A stretch of DNA of 64,000 nt from Komarekiella delphini-convector SJRDD-AB1 (GCF_014831675.1 NZ_VJXY01000024.1:1-64000); one strand, 5' to 3'; counted from the stretch's first letter, positions 8,194-17,859 are shown. Program-made: numbers and translations. The notes: generated by a model not told the origin, from the sequence alone.

Positions 8194-9548
8194 TGCATTC
8201 AGAAAGGTAGATAAACGACTTTTTTAGGTGTTATTCACCTAAGAGTCAACTATAGTTTGACACTGCCACAATCTATGGCACTGTTCTTTATTGTTCTCGC
8301 TACTTCCAACCCTAACAGGATTGATAGTGCGGAAATTTGCTATGGAATAAACCTTCAATGCAGCAGATCGCACAGCCGATTCTAGAGAAGTATACCTACA
8401 TTTACTTAAAATTGATCTGTATAACCTCAACCAGACATTAATTTGTGCCCTGCAATGCTGACAATCTCTTTCAGTTTCCCTTTGGCATTTCCAATGTCCT
8501 CCCTCTATTTGCGTTAATGATTTAAGTTGGTCATTAATTTTACAGCTGTGAATCTCAGTTATTTTTTGGTTAGCTACCACAACCACAGTGTTTGTGTTGT
8601 ATAAAATGCAATCAAATAAAAAATAAAAATACGGCTGGTAGCAATTCAGTCTTGGTTTTAAATTGATTACTGAGAATAATCTTACGTAATTACGTATACA
8701 CGTAAGCATAGTAAAACCAACCCCGCACTCAAAATTATCTGCGGATGGTATAACTTGTAAAGTCGCGCCACAGTGCGTCTTGCTTGTCATAATAATATTG
8801 TTAATCTGTTTCACCATTGGGGATAATTGCAACTTAAGACACAATATTTACCTTTTACTTACTTGTTCTTCCGGTAAGGGTAAAGAAGAATTTGCTTGTC
8901 AGACTATAGCTGATTGATTTGTTATTTGGTGGATTTTAATGGACACTTTGTTGGAGCAATATTTTATCTTGCAAGAACCCTAACCAGTGCCGTCAACAAA
9001 CCAAGAGTTTCAGAGATGCTTCGCAACTCAATAGGAAGCACAGCATAAAGAAATCCAAACTGACTCACCAAAAGCAACGCTATAGAACTTATGGTTTCTC
9101 GTTACGGTTAGGAACTTTGGTAAACCGTCTTTGGAAGTATCCTCAACTTACCAAAGTTAGAACATTTTGGGATCTACACAAATCTAGTAGCATCATTTGT
9201 TCTTACTAGTGTCCTTGGCTTGTCAGTCAGACTTTAATGAAAAACTTACGTATTTTGTGTTGACGCGCTGGTTTCAGTCGAAGACCATACAGACAAAAGG
9301 TATTTTGCACACCAGATGCCATCATCAGATTGTCTAACATCTTGTACCTTATCACTAGATGTTAGGATAACAATTCAAGGTCTTTTGCTCTGAGAAAAGG
9401 TTTGATGATTGATCCTCTCATTTTAATTAGAAATTAATACCCATTTTTTCGTAGATTGCTGGAAAACTCAAAATAATAAATATCTTTATTAGCATAAAAC
9501 TTATTGATTTACTAGGAGCACTTGATATATAAATCACGTTATTTAGAG
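8194..9548. other. Long ftsQ-ftsZ intergenic region
   Basis: 1355 bases separate ftsQ from ftsZ. A 201-codon minus-strand open frame (8239-8844) has a Cys/Asn-rich composition and no recognisable domain, and I do not accept it as a gene. The region is A+T-rich and probably holds the ftsZ promoters and a long leader. It contains an ACGT-rich palindrome at 8681-8706. Confidence 0.5.
8681..8706. promoter_or_regulatory. ACGT-rich inverted repeat upstream of ftsZ
   Basis: CTTACGT (8681-8687) and ACGTAAG (8700-8706) are perfect 7-bp inverted arms. Between them lies TACGTA, itself a palindrome, and TTACGTAA overlaps the left arm. The cluster of three nested palindromes about 490 bases upstream of ftsZ looks like a protein-binding site. 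No known regulator consensus is claimed. Confidence 0.3.
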
Positions 9549-10391
9549 CTAAGGATTTTGGGAATCAATTTTCGGTTTTTTTTGGTTCACTTGTACTAAT
9601 GGAGATTCGGGATTTTTGAGATCAATATACTCTATTTGGCTGGAATTGAGTTTTGCTGGTAAATGGCGCATTTGGGCGAGTAACCTAATTTGTTCAGGTA
9701 ACTGGAGACTTGGAACACCAAGATGCACTTTTCCTAATTCTGTTTTCAAAATTAAATTAGTTGGATCTTCGCAATCAATTTCTATCACCTTCACGGAGCT
9801 TTGGCTGACAGCTTGATAAAGTTGAGTCCAGTAAGAACTATATTGTTCTGGCAAACCAATAACCTGGAGAGTGGGCAATTTACTGGTAGGATTTAGTGAT
9901 TTGTATTTTTCTAAGGGCATCCAAACCCCATTGGCATCTAGCAAGCCTACAATTACTTTTTTGTTAGTAGTTTTGTGTTCCTCTATGCGTTTTTGAGCAA
10001 TAGCTACAGGTATTCGTTCCTGGATTTCGATGTTTAATCCAGGTGGAAAAAGACGGCGGCTAACTGTTGCTTGTGCAATAGTTGGTTGTTGCTTCAACGA
10101 GTCGGCGATCGCAGACGGTTTAATCCGCCACAAAGACTGGGGATAGGATAACACCAGTAGTGACTTAATGGCATCATCCGACAATAATTGATTGCCTGAT
10201 TTCATTACTATTTGTTTGGGAGTATTTAGCACCCATATTGGTTGGATTGCCACCCACAGCAATCCACCCGCCAGCCCACTTATGGCAAAGGTTCGCCAAA
10301 TAGTCTGAAGAATTTTCATCTGCCGCTGTCGACGTAACTTCTTGCGGCGTTGGGCTAAATCCGTGCGGGAAACTGATACTATGCCAGCCAT
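9549..10391 (-). CDS. ftsQ: Cell division protein FtsQ
   Basis: A 280-residue bitopic membrane protein of the divisome. A basic cytoplasmic N-terminus (RRKKLRRQRQMK) precedes one transmembrane helix near residues 32-52. A POTRA domain follows (WVLNTPKQIVMKSGNQLLSD through IQERIPVAIAQ), then the FtsQ beta domain with DANGVWMPL. In cyanobacteria FtsQ links periplasmic septum synthesis to the FtsZ/ZipN ring. It is upstream of ftsZ on the same strand, the classical dcw gene order, but the mur genes that often precede it are absent and an ATPase module lies beyond it. Confidence 0.93.
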   Translation of the reverse strand: MAGIVSVSRTDLAQRRKKLRRQRQMKILQTIWRTFAISGLAGGLLWVAIQPIWVLNTPKQIVMKSGNQLLSDDAIKSLLVLSYPQSLWRIKPSAIADSLKQQPTIAQATVSRRLFPPGLNIEIQERIPVAIAQKRIEEHKTTNKKVIVGLLDANGVWMPLEKYKSLNPTSKLPTLQVIGLPEQYSSYWTQLYQAVSQSSVKVIEIDCEDPTNLILKTELGKVHLGVPSLQLPEQIRLLAQMRHLPAKLNSSQIEYIDLKNPESPLVQVNQKKPKIDSQNP

Positions 10392-11154
10392 TCAAACCCC
10401 TTTCTGGTTTCAATTCAATTCATTGATGCGCTCGTATCATCAATTAAGTGTAGTAAACCCTGTTGGCATGTATTAGCCACTTTAATCTCAAGATTTTTTT
10501 ACTTTTATTAACACTCTACAGTAACCACAAAAGATATCATGACGCCAGTAATTCTACTTGTTCAAGTTTTCTGTGTCCACTTTCAACCAACTGTAGCCTC
10601 TTTACTGTAGTGTGACAGCCAATACCTGCCAAAAGAACTACAAAGCAGTAATTGACAAATTTACCATAATCTAAATGGATGTTTTTAACTAGCTCACGGT
10701 AGTTAAGGAGGAAAGCTGTAATGTGAAGATTTTTCTTGACAAACATTATGTGAAATGGTGCTTATACTGTACTAATTTCTGAGTACCTTGCTAGAATTAA
10801 TACCAGTCCTACCTCATCAGCTATAAAAACTGAGACTTACACCCTCTAATAGTTTTTTACTGATTAGCAAAACCATAAAGGTTTATGCCAGGTCAATTAA
10901 AAGCTAAAGATCGTCAAAACCTCAACAGCAGCTGTAAAAAGGACACATATGCTTAATGTTATTAGGGTCAATTAATCTCTACCATACTACTGACAGTTAG
11001 TTACTGGCAGTGGTTTTGCCGCGAGTGCTGTCCCCTGCAAGATACAACCAACTTGCAGGTTAGTTGTATGCCTATATTTCGGCTAGAGATTATTTGTATA
11101 AAAAATACGAATTAAACTGCATCTACATATACCTCTACATACACCTCTATATAC
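10392..11154. other. Intergenic region between ftsQ and ATPase gene
   Basis: A 763-base divergent promoter region. I see no plausible gene. It contains an interleaved inverted-repeat structure at 11034-11069 and, at 11120-11155, a short degenerate tandem repeat with a unit of about 12 bases like CTCTACATACAC that runs into the ATPase start codon. Confidence 0.5.
11034..11069 (+). promoter_or_regulatory. Interleaved inverted repeats, possible pseudoknot or switch
   Basis: Four segments abut without gaps: A = CCTGCAAG (11034-11041), B = ATACAACCAA (11042-11051), A' = CTTGCAGG (11052-11059), B' = TTAGTTGTAT (11060-11069). A and A' are perfect complements; B and B' pair with one mismatch. The order A-B-A'-B' allows either of two exclusive hairpins or an H-type pseudoknot. 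It lies 85 bases upstream of the ATPase start. Confidence 0.55.
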
Positions 11155-12486
11155 ATGAGAACGACACTAAATCTGTCACGTTTTTACAAGGCTTGTAATC
11201 CAAGTTACACCTTAAACATAAGTAACGTGCTAGATCAGCAGTACTACATAGATTTTGCTGATGTACGTGGTTGTAAGATTGTTGAAGAATTGCAACGAAC
11301 TATTACCCGTATTTCTCCCGATGAGCCAACTTGCCAGTTATTTACGGGTCACATTGGCTGTGGTAAGTCAACAGAGTTGCAACGCCTGAAAGCAGAACTG
11401 GAGTTGGCGGAATTTCACGTAGTTTATTTTGAGTCTAGTCAAGACCTAGACATGGCAGATATTGATGTCAGCGATATTCTGTTGAGTGTAGCCCGTCAAG
11501 TCAGTGTCAGTTTAGAAGGGATTGGCATCAAACTCAAGCCCAGTTATTTTACCAATTTGTTTAAAGAAGTTGGCGACTTTTTACAAAGCCCCATAGAGCT
11601 TTCAGCACAAGCAGAGTTGTCCTTGGGTATTGCCAAAATTACCGCTAAAACTAAAGATAGCGCTCAGTTACGTAATCAACTGAGGCAATATTTAGAACCA
11701 CGTACCAATAGTATTTTACAAGCGATTAACGAAGAGGTATTAGAAAAGGCTGTCGAACAGTTAAAGCTGCGAGGTCAAAAAGGGCTGGTAGTAATTGTAG
11801 ATAACTTGGATCGAGTGGATATGCGCCCTGTTGCATCCGGGCGATCGCAACCAGAATATCTTTTTATTGATCGAGGCGAACAGTTACGCCGACTCAAATG
11901 TCACTTAGTTTATACAATTCCCCTAGCATTAATTTTCTCCAATGAGTACGAGACACTGAAAAATCGCCTTGGGGGAGGTATTGCGCCCAAAGTGTTGCCT
12001 ATGGTACTAGTGCGGCAAAGAGATGGTAGTGACTACGAACCAGGAATGTTACTATTGCGCCAATTAGTTTTAGCAAGAGCTTTTCCAGAAGTTTCCTGGA
12101 ATGGAAGGATGTTAATCATCACAGAATTATTTGATCATCCCGAAACCCTGGATCGTCTATGTCGCGTTAGTGGTGGTCACATTCGTAATTTATTAGGTTT
12201 ACTTTATAGCTGCTTGCAACGGCAAGATCCACCTTTTTCTAGGAATTGTTTAGAAGCCGTAATTAAGGACTACCGTGATGATTTACTATTGGCAATTGAT
12301 GAATACCAGTGGGAATTATTGTTTGAAGTAGTGCAACAGCAAAGGGTTAAAGGCGAGTCTGATTACCAAAGTTTACTGCGGAGTATGTACCTGTTTGAAT
12401 ATCGCGATCCTTTGGGGCGCTGGTTTGGCATCAGTCCAGCATTGTCAGAAACAGAAAAAGTCCTTGCTTGGCAACAAAATAAGTAG
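11155..12486 (+). CDS. P-loop ATPase of a two-gene signalling module (copy 1)
   Basis: A 443-residue protein with Walker A GHIGCGKST at residues 65-73 and Walker B VVIVDNLD near 211-219, followed by a sensor-like region and an alpha-helical C-terminus with YLFEYRDPLGRWFGISP. This is an AAA/STAND-like ATPase; the exact clade is not determined. A clearly related ATPase at 35407-36699 shares the Walker A context and the C-terminal LxxxYxxEYR segment. Both are followed directly by a large repeat protein sharing another N-terminal domain, so the two genes probably act as a pair. The next gene begins 218 bases downstream across a region with an inverted repeat. No membrane segment is seen, so it is probably cytosolic. 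Confidence 0.75.
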   Translation: MRTTLNLSRFYKACNPSYTLNISNVLDQQYYIDFADVRGCKIVEELQRTITRISPDEPTCQLFTGHIGCGKSTELQRLKAELELAEFHVVYFESSQDLDMADIDVSDILLSVARQVSVSLEGIGIKLKPSYFTNLFKEVGDFLQSPIELSAQAELSLGIAKITAKTKDSAQLRNQLRQYLEPRTNSILQAINEEVLEKAVEQLKLRGQKGLVVIVDNLDRVDMRPVASGRSQPEYLFIDRGEQLRRLKCHLVYTIPLALIFSNEYETLKNRLGGGIAPKVLPMVLVRQRDGSDYEPGMLLLRQLVLARAFPEVSWNGRMLIITELFDHPETLDRLCRVSGGHIRNLLGLLYSCLQRQDPPFSRNCLEAVIKDYRDDLLLAIDEYQWELLFEVVQQQRVKGESDYQSLLRSMYLFEYRDPLGRWFGISPALSETEKVLAWQQNK

Positions 12487-12509
12487 CAAGGTCGAAGCCT
12501 TAAAAATTT

Positions 12510-12547
12510 GAAATTCAAAATTCAGACAATCTTTAATTTTGAATTTC
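12510..12547. repeat. 13-bp inverted repeat between module genes
   Basis: GAAATTCAAAATT (12510-12522) and AATTTTGAATTTC (12535-12547) are perfect inverted repeats, and further GAATTTTGAATT copies follow. This AT-rich motif resembles dispersed AATTC-type intergenic repeats; related sequence occurs near 25890-25940 and, as tandem heptamers, at 53898. It may also act as a hairpin that lowers expression of the downstream gene. Confidence 0.55.
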
Positions 12548-12704
12548 TGATCATTATGAATTTTGAATTAGAGTAGAGACGGCTGTAGGGCATCTTCAGG
12601 CATATCGACATAGTGTATGAGCCATAAGAAATCAAAAATTTAAAAGGCTCATAGGCTCTTTTTGATGTGATGTTTTTTCTTCCTTTCTAGCTTGATGTTT
12701 AGTT

Positions 12705-15700
12705 ATGACAAAGTGGCAGTTCACAGGCGCGATCGCCAATGAAAATCAAGATGCTCTGCAAAGACTAATTCGGGCGATCGCGCTTTCCAAAGGTCAATTT
12801 GCCTTGATTTTAGTCCGGTGTAACTATGGGCAATTACGAGAGCAAATGTTAGAACATCTCCGCTCCATCACTCAAGATATCAATTTACGTGAAATCGTTA
12901 TCAATTCATCAACTAGCTCTTTACACAGCACAATAGCTACAGAATTATTCCTAGACAATTCTGTAGTTGCTACAGATTCTTTGCCATCAGCTGTGATGGT
13001 TTTTGGTCTAGAGTCAATTATCGACCTTGACGACTTACTTACCAGCATTAACCAAGCACGAGATATTTATGCCACAACATTTCACTTTCCACTGGTGTTA
13101 TGGTTACAAGATGAAGTGGCATCATTGCTTTCTAGACTAGCGCCCGATTTTAAAAGCTGGGCTGCAACCACTATTAAATTTGAAATGGAAAAATCAGATT
13201 TAATTACTTTGATTCGCCAAGAAACAGAATCTCTCTTTACCAAAGTTTTAGAAGCAGGTGCCGAAAGATTTTTATCTAATGCATCTCTAGATTTAGATCC
13301 TAAATCTCAACACAGACACGAAATAGAATCGGCTCGTAATGATTTACTGCGCTTATATGGTGTCAAATTAGAACCAGGATTAGAAGCTAGTTTAGAAGTT
13401 GTGTTGGGACGAGATAAATACGCCAATGATCAAATTAATGGTGCTTTAGCTCATTATCAAAGAAGCTTAGCTTTGTGGCAACAGGAAGCTAGGAGAGTGG
13501 GAGAAGGCAAAAGCATAAAAGTGGGTAAAGTAACTGAACAATTACTTTTGTCTTCTTCTTTCTTCTCTTCCTCTTTACTGTGGAAAGCAATAGTATTATT
13601 TCACCTAGGGCTATGTTATCGTCGAATGGCAGATTTACATCAGAATGCCAACAGTAGTTATTGGCAAAATGCTCTTTTATGGTTTAAGCAATGCTTAGAT
13701 GTATTAGAGGAGACACAAAGAGAAGATTTAGTTGCCAAATTTATTTTGCTTGCTTGTGAAAGTATGCAACGCTTACAAGCTTGGGAAGACTTAAAAGAAT
13801 TAGCTCAAAAATCATTACGACTGCATGAAACTTACGGAACTTCAGCGCAAGTTGCTCAAGATTATGGCTTTTTAACATATGTGGCGGCTTCTGAATCAAA
13901 TTGGGTACTAGCTCATGAATTAGCAAATACGGCACTTTCTATCTCAGAAACAGCAACAGAAGTCTCACGGCAGCAAGAAAGTTGGTATCTTTTGTTGTTA
14001 GCACGTACACAGCGACATTTAGGTGAGTGGGAAGAAGCCATCAACAACCTAGAATGGGCAAAAGTAGTATGTGAGTTACAACATGAGCCGTCACTTTACT
14101 TAGAGATTTTAGAGGAATTGCGATCGCTCTACTTTTGTGAGCGTCGTAACTATACAGAAGCCTTTAGCCTCAAGCAAGAAAAAATTCAAATAGAACATCA
14201 ATATGGCTTTCGTGCTTTCATTGGAGCCAGTCAATTGCAACCTCAACACTACAGAATTAATCCAGTTTTAGAGCCACAACAAACATCTTTTATTCCTGAA
14301 GAGGTTGCCCAAGAAATCTCTGCTTCTGGACGACAGCAAGATGTCAATCGCTTGATTGAAAGAATTACTCGTGCTGACTATAAACTTACAGTAATTCATG
14401 GGCCATCAGGTGTTGGTAAAAGTTCAGTTATCAAAGCTGGTTTAGTACCAGCTTTGAAGGGAAAAGTCATTGGTGAACGCATTCCGATACCAATTGTTTT
14501 ATCTGTTTATACTGATTGGATTACAGCTTTATGCAGCAGTATTAACCATGCATTAACACATATTGAAATATTTAATAATATAGAAAATACTGCGACTAAG
14601 ATAATTGAAAAAATACGTTTTTTGGCTGAGCACAATTATACAATTATTCTTATTTTTGATCAATTTGAAGAGTTTTTTTTTATTAGCAATTCTCCAGCAG
14701 AAAAAATACAATTTTATAAGTTTTTTAGTGAATGTTTAAATATTCCATTTGTAAAAATTATTTTTTCATTAAGAGAAGATTATTTACACTATTTATTAGA
14801 GTTTGAACGTTTAAATAAAGAATGTAGCAATGGTTTAAATGATTTAGATGTAATTAATAAAAACATTCTTGATAAAGATATTCGCTATTACCTAGGTAAA
14901 TTTTCTAGCCAAGATGCAATAACTATAATTCATAGTCTTACTCAACGTTCGCATTATGAATTAAGCGACGAATTAATTAATCAATTAGTAAACGATTTAG
15001 CAGGAGAACTAGACGAAGTACATCCAATTGAATTACAAATAGTCGGTGCTCAGCTGCAAGCAGAAAACATTACCACGCTTAAACAATACAAGCTTTGCGG
15101 CGGCTCGATAAAATTAGTGAAACGCTGGCTTGAAGAAGTGATCAAAGACTGCGGTCAAGAAAACGAAGAGTTCAGTTGGAAATTATTATTTGAGTTAACC
15201 GATGAAAAGGGTACACGACCACTCAAAACTAAAGCTGATTTAATAACTACATTAGGCAAAAATAACCATAGTGATAGAATATCGAACCTTGACCCAGCTT
15301 GGGAATTGATTTTAGAAATTTTGGTTGGTTCAGGCTTGGTGTTGCGAGTACGAGAAGAGTTAGGCGATCGCTACCAGCTAGTTCACGATTATCTAGTTGA
15401 ACCAATTCGCCAAAAAAACAACTATGGTATGGTTGCCGAATTAGAAAAAATAAAAATTGAAAAAAATAAAGCCGAAGTAGCCCAAAAACTAAGTCAAGAA
15501 CAACTCAATTTAGTATTACAACGACGGCTACGAGAAGCACGGATAGCAGGCGCAGTTTTAGCAATGATGGGGGGGACAATAGCGGCATTATGGTGGCAAG
15601 CTGATTTACAAAAAAGAGCCGCAATTAGCCAAACTCTACGAGCTGAACACAGTGAAACCAATTTTAAAATTAGTGCGATCACCGCGGCCAGTGAAGCTCT

Positions 15701-17738
15701 GTTTGCATCTAATAAGGAATTTGATGCTTTGTTAGAAAGTTTACGGGCTTGGAGAAAACTTAAACAAACAAACAAAGTTCTACCAGAAACCCGAATACGA
15801 GTGGTGACAGCCCTCCAACAGGCAGTTTACGGACTAACGGAGGTAAATCGCTTAGAAGGGCATACAGATACAGTTTGGGGTGTAATTTTCAGTCCTGATG
15901 GTAAATTATTGGCATCAGGCAGTCGAGATCAGACGGTGAAACTATGGCGTCCTGACGGTACTTTACTTCAAACCCTCAAAGGTCATACCGATGCTGTTAC
16001 TAGCGTCAGCTTTAGCCCTGATGGTCAAAGATTAGCTTCAGCCAGCCTCGACAAAACTGTACAAATCTGGCACAAAAACCCAATTACAGGCGAATTTGAT
16101 CCACAGCCACTCAAAACCTTGTCAGGACAAGGAGATTGGGTTTATAGCGTCAGTTTTAGTCCTGATGGGGAGTTGCTAGCTACTGGTAGTAAGGATAAAA
16201 CCATCAAACTCTGGCGCCCGGACGGTAGCTTAGTCAAAATACTCAAGGGACATAAAGGGTGGGTTAACTGGGTAAGCTTTAGTCCTGACGGTCAATTTAT
16301 TGCCTCAGCAAGTGAAGACAAGACAGTGAAAATTTGGCGACGGGACGGCAGCTTGGTCAGAACTTTGCAAGGGCATCAGCAGAGTGTGACTTTTGTCACT
16401 TTTAGCCCTAATGGTGAGCTACTAGCGTCTACAGGTCGAGACAAAACAGTGAAACTTTGGCGCCGAGAGTACAGTAGTAAAGATAGTTGGGACTTTCGTA
16501 CCTATAAAACCTTGCAGCAGCATACCAGTACAGTTTGGAGCTTAAGCTTCAGTTCTGATGGTGAAAAGTTAGTTTCTGGAAGTGAAGACAATACTATTAA
16601 CCTTTGGAGTATCACTGGCACATTACTTAAAACTTTCAAAGGACACAACGATGCTGTTGTCAGCGTAGCTTTCAGCCCAGATAACAAATTACTGGCATCA
16701 GGAAGTCATGACAAAAGCATGAAACTGTGGAGTCTGGATACCCCAAAATTACCAACTCTCAAGGGACATCAGGATCGAGTTTTGAGCGTGGCTTGGAGTC
16801 CCGATGGCCAGATGTTGGCTTCTGGTAGTCGCGATCATACGGTAAAACTCTGGCAAAGAGATACTAGTAGCGGCGAGGTTAAAACCCAACTCTACAAAAC
16901 TCTAGTGGGGCACACAGATAGAGTTACTAGTGTCACTTTTAACACCAATGGAAAAATACTGGCTTCTGGTAGTTATGACAAAACTGTGAAACTTTGGTGG
17001 CGCGACGGTACTTTAATCAAGACTCTCCAAGGACATAGCGATGGCGTGACGGGCGTCAACTTCAGCCCAGATGGTCAACTGTTGGCATCAGCTAGTCTGG
17101 ATAAGACAGTGAAACTTTGGAATCGTGATGGTCGCTTGCTAAAAACCTTGGTAGGGCATGAGGCGCGAGTGAATAGCGTGAATTTCAGTCCCGATGGTCA
17201 AGTTCTGGCCTCAGCCAGTGATGACCAAACAGTCAAACTTTGGCGGCGGGACGGTACTTTGATTAAAACTTTTTCGCCGCATGACAGCTGGGTATTAGGT
17301 GTGAGCTTTAGTCCTACTGACCAGTTGCTAGCTTCTGCTAGCTGGGATAACACAGTTAGGTTGTGGGAAAGAGATGGTACGTTGTTAAAAACTTTGTTAA
17401 AGGGATACAGCGATAGCGTCAATGCTGTTACTTTCAGTCCCAATGGGGAACTGCTCGCCGCCGCCAATTGGGACAGCACAGTCAAACTTTGGAGTCGTGA
17501 AGGTGAATTAATTAAAATTCTCAACGGGCATCGCGCTCCTGTCTTAAGCGTTAGCTTTAGCCCTGATGGTCAAACACTGGCATCAGCTAGTGATGACAAC
17601 ACCATAATTATGTGGAATTTAGATCTTGATGACCTAATTGTTCAAAGTTGCAACTTGGTAAGTAATTACCTCAAACACAACCGCAATGTTGAAGGGCAAG
17701 ATCGCTTTCTTTGTAATGGCATTACCTACAATTCCTAA
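12705..17738 (+). CDS. nSTAND-type NTPase with TPR region and 14 WD40 repeats
   Basis: A 1677-residue multidomain protein. Residues 1 to about 180 form a domain related to the N-terminus of the protein at 36689, including LVLWLQDEV and LAPDFKSW. About 230-500 is alpha-helical and TPR-like. About 535-920 is an nSTAND-type NTPase with Walker A GPSGVGKSS near 565 and IILIFDQFEEFF (Walker B) near 645. A charged coiled segment and one hydrophobic stretch (IAGAVLAMMGGTIAALWW, near 947-964) follow. From about 1045 to 1640 are 14 WD40 repeats (GH...FSPDG...LASxSxDxTVKLW), enough for two seven-bladed propellers. STAND proteins usually oligomerise on ligand sensing by their repeat domain. With the upstream ATPase it likely forms a signalling or conflict switch; the ligand and output are unknown. 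Confidence 0.85.
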   Translation: MTKWQFTGAIANENQDALQRLIRAIALSKGQFALILVRCNYGQLREQMLEHLRSITQDINLREIVINSSTSSLHSTIATELFLDNSVVATDSLPSAVMVFGLESIIDLDDLLTSINQARDIYATTFHFPLVLWLQDEVASLLSRLAPDFKSWAATTIKFEMEKSDLITLIRQETESLFTKVLEAGAERFLSNASLDLDPKSQHRHEIESARNDLLRLYGVKLEPGLEASLEVVLGRDKYANDQINGALAHYQRSLALWQQEARRVGEGKSIKVGKVTEQLLLSSSFFSSSLLWKAIVLFHLGLCYRRMADLHQNANSSYWQNALLWFKQCLDVLEETQREDLVAKFILLACESMQRLQAWEDLKELAQKSLRLHETYGTSAQVAQDYGFLTYVAASESNWVLAHELANTALSISETATEVSRQQESWYLLLLARTQRHLGEWEEAINNLEWAKVVCELQHEPSLYLEILEELRSLYFCERRNYTEAFSLKQEKIQIEHQYGFRAFIGASQLQPQHYRINPVLEPQQTSFIPEEVAQEISASGRQQDVNRLIERITRADYKLTVIHGPSGVGKSSVIKAGLVPALKGKVIGERIPIPIVLSVYTDWITALCSSINHALTHIEIFNNIENTATKIIEKIRFLAEHNYTIILIFDQFEEFFFISNSPAEKIQFYKFFSECLNIPFVKIIFSLREDYLHYLLEFERLNKECSNGLNDLDVINKNILDKDIRYYLGKFSSQDAITIIHSLTQRSHYELSDELINQLVNDLAGELDEVHPIELQIVGAQLQAENITTLKQYKLCGGSIKLVKRWLEEVIKDCGQENEEFSWKLLFELTDEKGTRPLKTKADLITTLGKNNHSDRISNLDPAWELILEILVGSGLVLRVREELGDRYQLVHDYLVEPIRQKNNYGMVAELEKIKIEKNKAEVAQKLSQEQLNLVLQRRLREARIAGAVLAMMGGTIAALWWQADLQKRAAISQTLRAEHSETNFKISAITAASEALFASNKEFDALLESLRAWRKLKQTNKVLPETRIRVVTALQQAVYGLTEVNRLEGHTDTVWGVIFSPDGKLLASGSRDQTVKLWRPDGTLLQTLKGHTDAVTSVSFSPDGQRLASASLDKTVQIWHKNPITGEFDPQPLKTLSGQGDWVYSVSFSPDGELLATGSKDKTIKLWRPDGSLVKILKGHKGWVNWVSFSPDGQFIASASEDKTVKIWRRDGSLVRTLQGHQQSVTFVTFSPNGELLASTGRDKTVKLWRREYSSKDSWDFRTYKTLQQHTSTVWSLSFSSDGEKLVSGSEDNTINLWSITGTLLKTFKGHNDAVVSVAFSPDNKLLASGSHDKSMKLWSLDTPKLPTLKGHQDRVLSVAWSPDGQMLASGSRDHTVKLWQRDTSSGEVKTQLYKTLVGHTDRVTSVTFNTNGKILASGSYDKTVKLWWRDGTLIKTLQGHSDGVTGVNFSPDGQLLASASLDKTVKLWNRDGRLLKTLVGHEARVNSVNFSPDGQVLASASDDQTVKLWRRDGTLIKTFSPHDSWVLGVSFSPTDQLLASASWDNTVRLWERDGTLLKTLLKGYSDSVNAVTFSPNGELLAAANWDSTVKLWSREGELIKILNGHRAPVLSVSFSPDGQTLASASDDNTIIMWNLDLDDLIVQSCNLVSNYLKHNRNVEGQDRFLCNGITYNS

Positions 17739-17788
17739 ATTAGATTCGCTTGATTGAGTATGTATTAATTTTTACCTGTTTTCTCATC

Positions 17789-17845
17789 CCCTGAAGCCTC
17801 AACAAACAATCGCTATCAGTTTAGCGGTTGATGAGGCACTCAGGG
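17789..17845. terminator. Long bidirectional hairpin between convergent genes
   Basis: CCCTGA/TCAGGG, GCCTCA/TGAGGC and AATCGCTA/TAGCGGTT pair successively in one long stem with small bulges, 50 bases after the WD40 gene stop. It sits between two convergent genes and probably insulates both transcripts. There is no long T-run, so termination may depend on the structure itself. Confidence 0.55.
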
Positions 17846-17859
17846 TTGTTAATTAAAAT

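Noticed and set aside
8239-8844. A 201-codon minus-strand open frame upstream of ftsZ
   Set aside because: Unusual Cys/Asn/Tyr-rich composition, no recognisable domain, no ribosome binding site, and it lies in the expected ftsZ promoter and leader region.
10537-10746. A 69-codon minus-strand frame between ftsQ and the ATPase gene
   Set aside because: No domain, no ribosome binding site, and composition like random AT-rich sequence.
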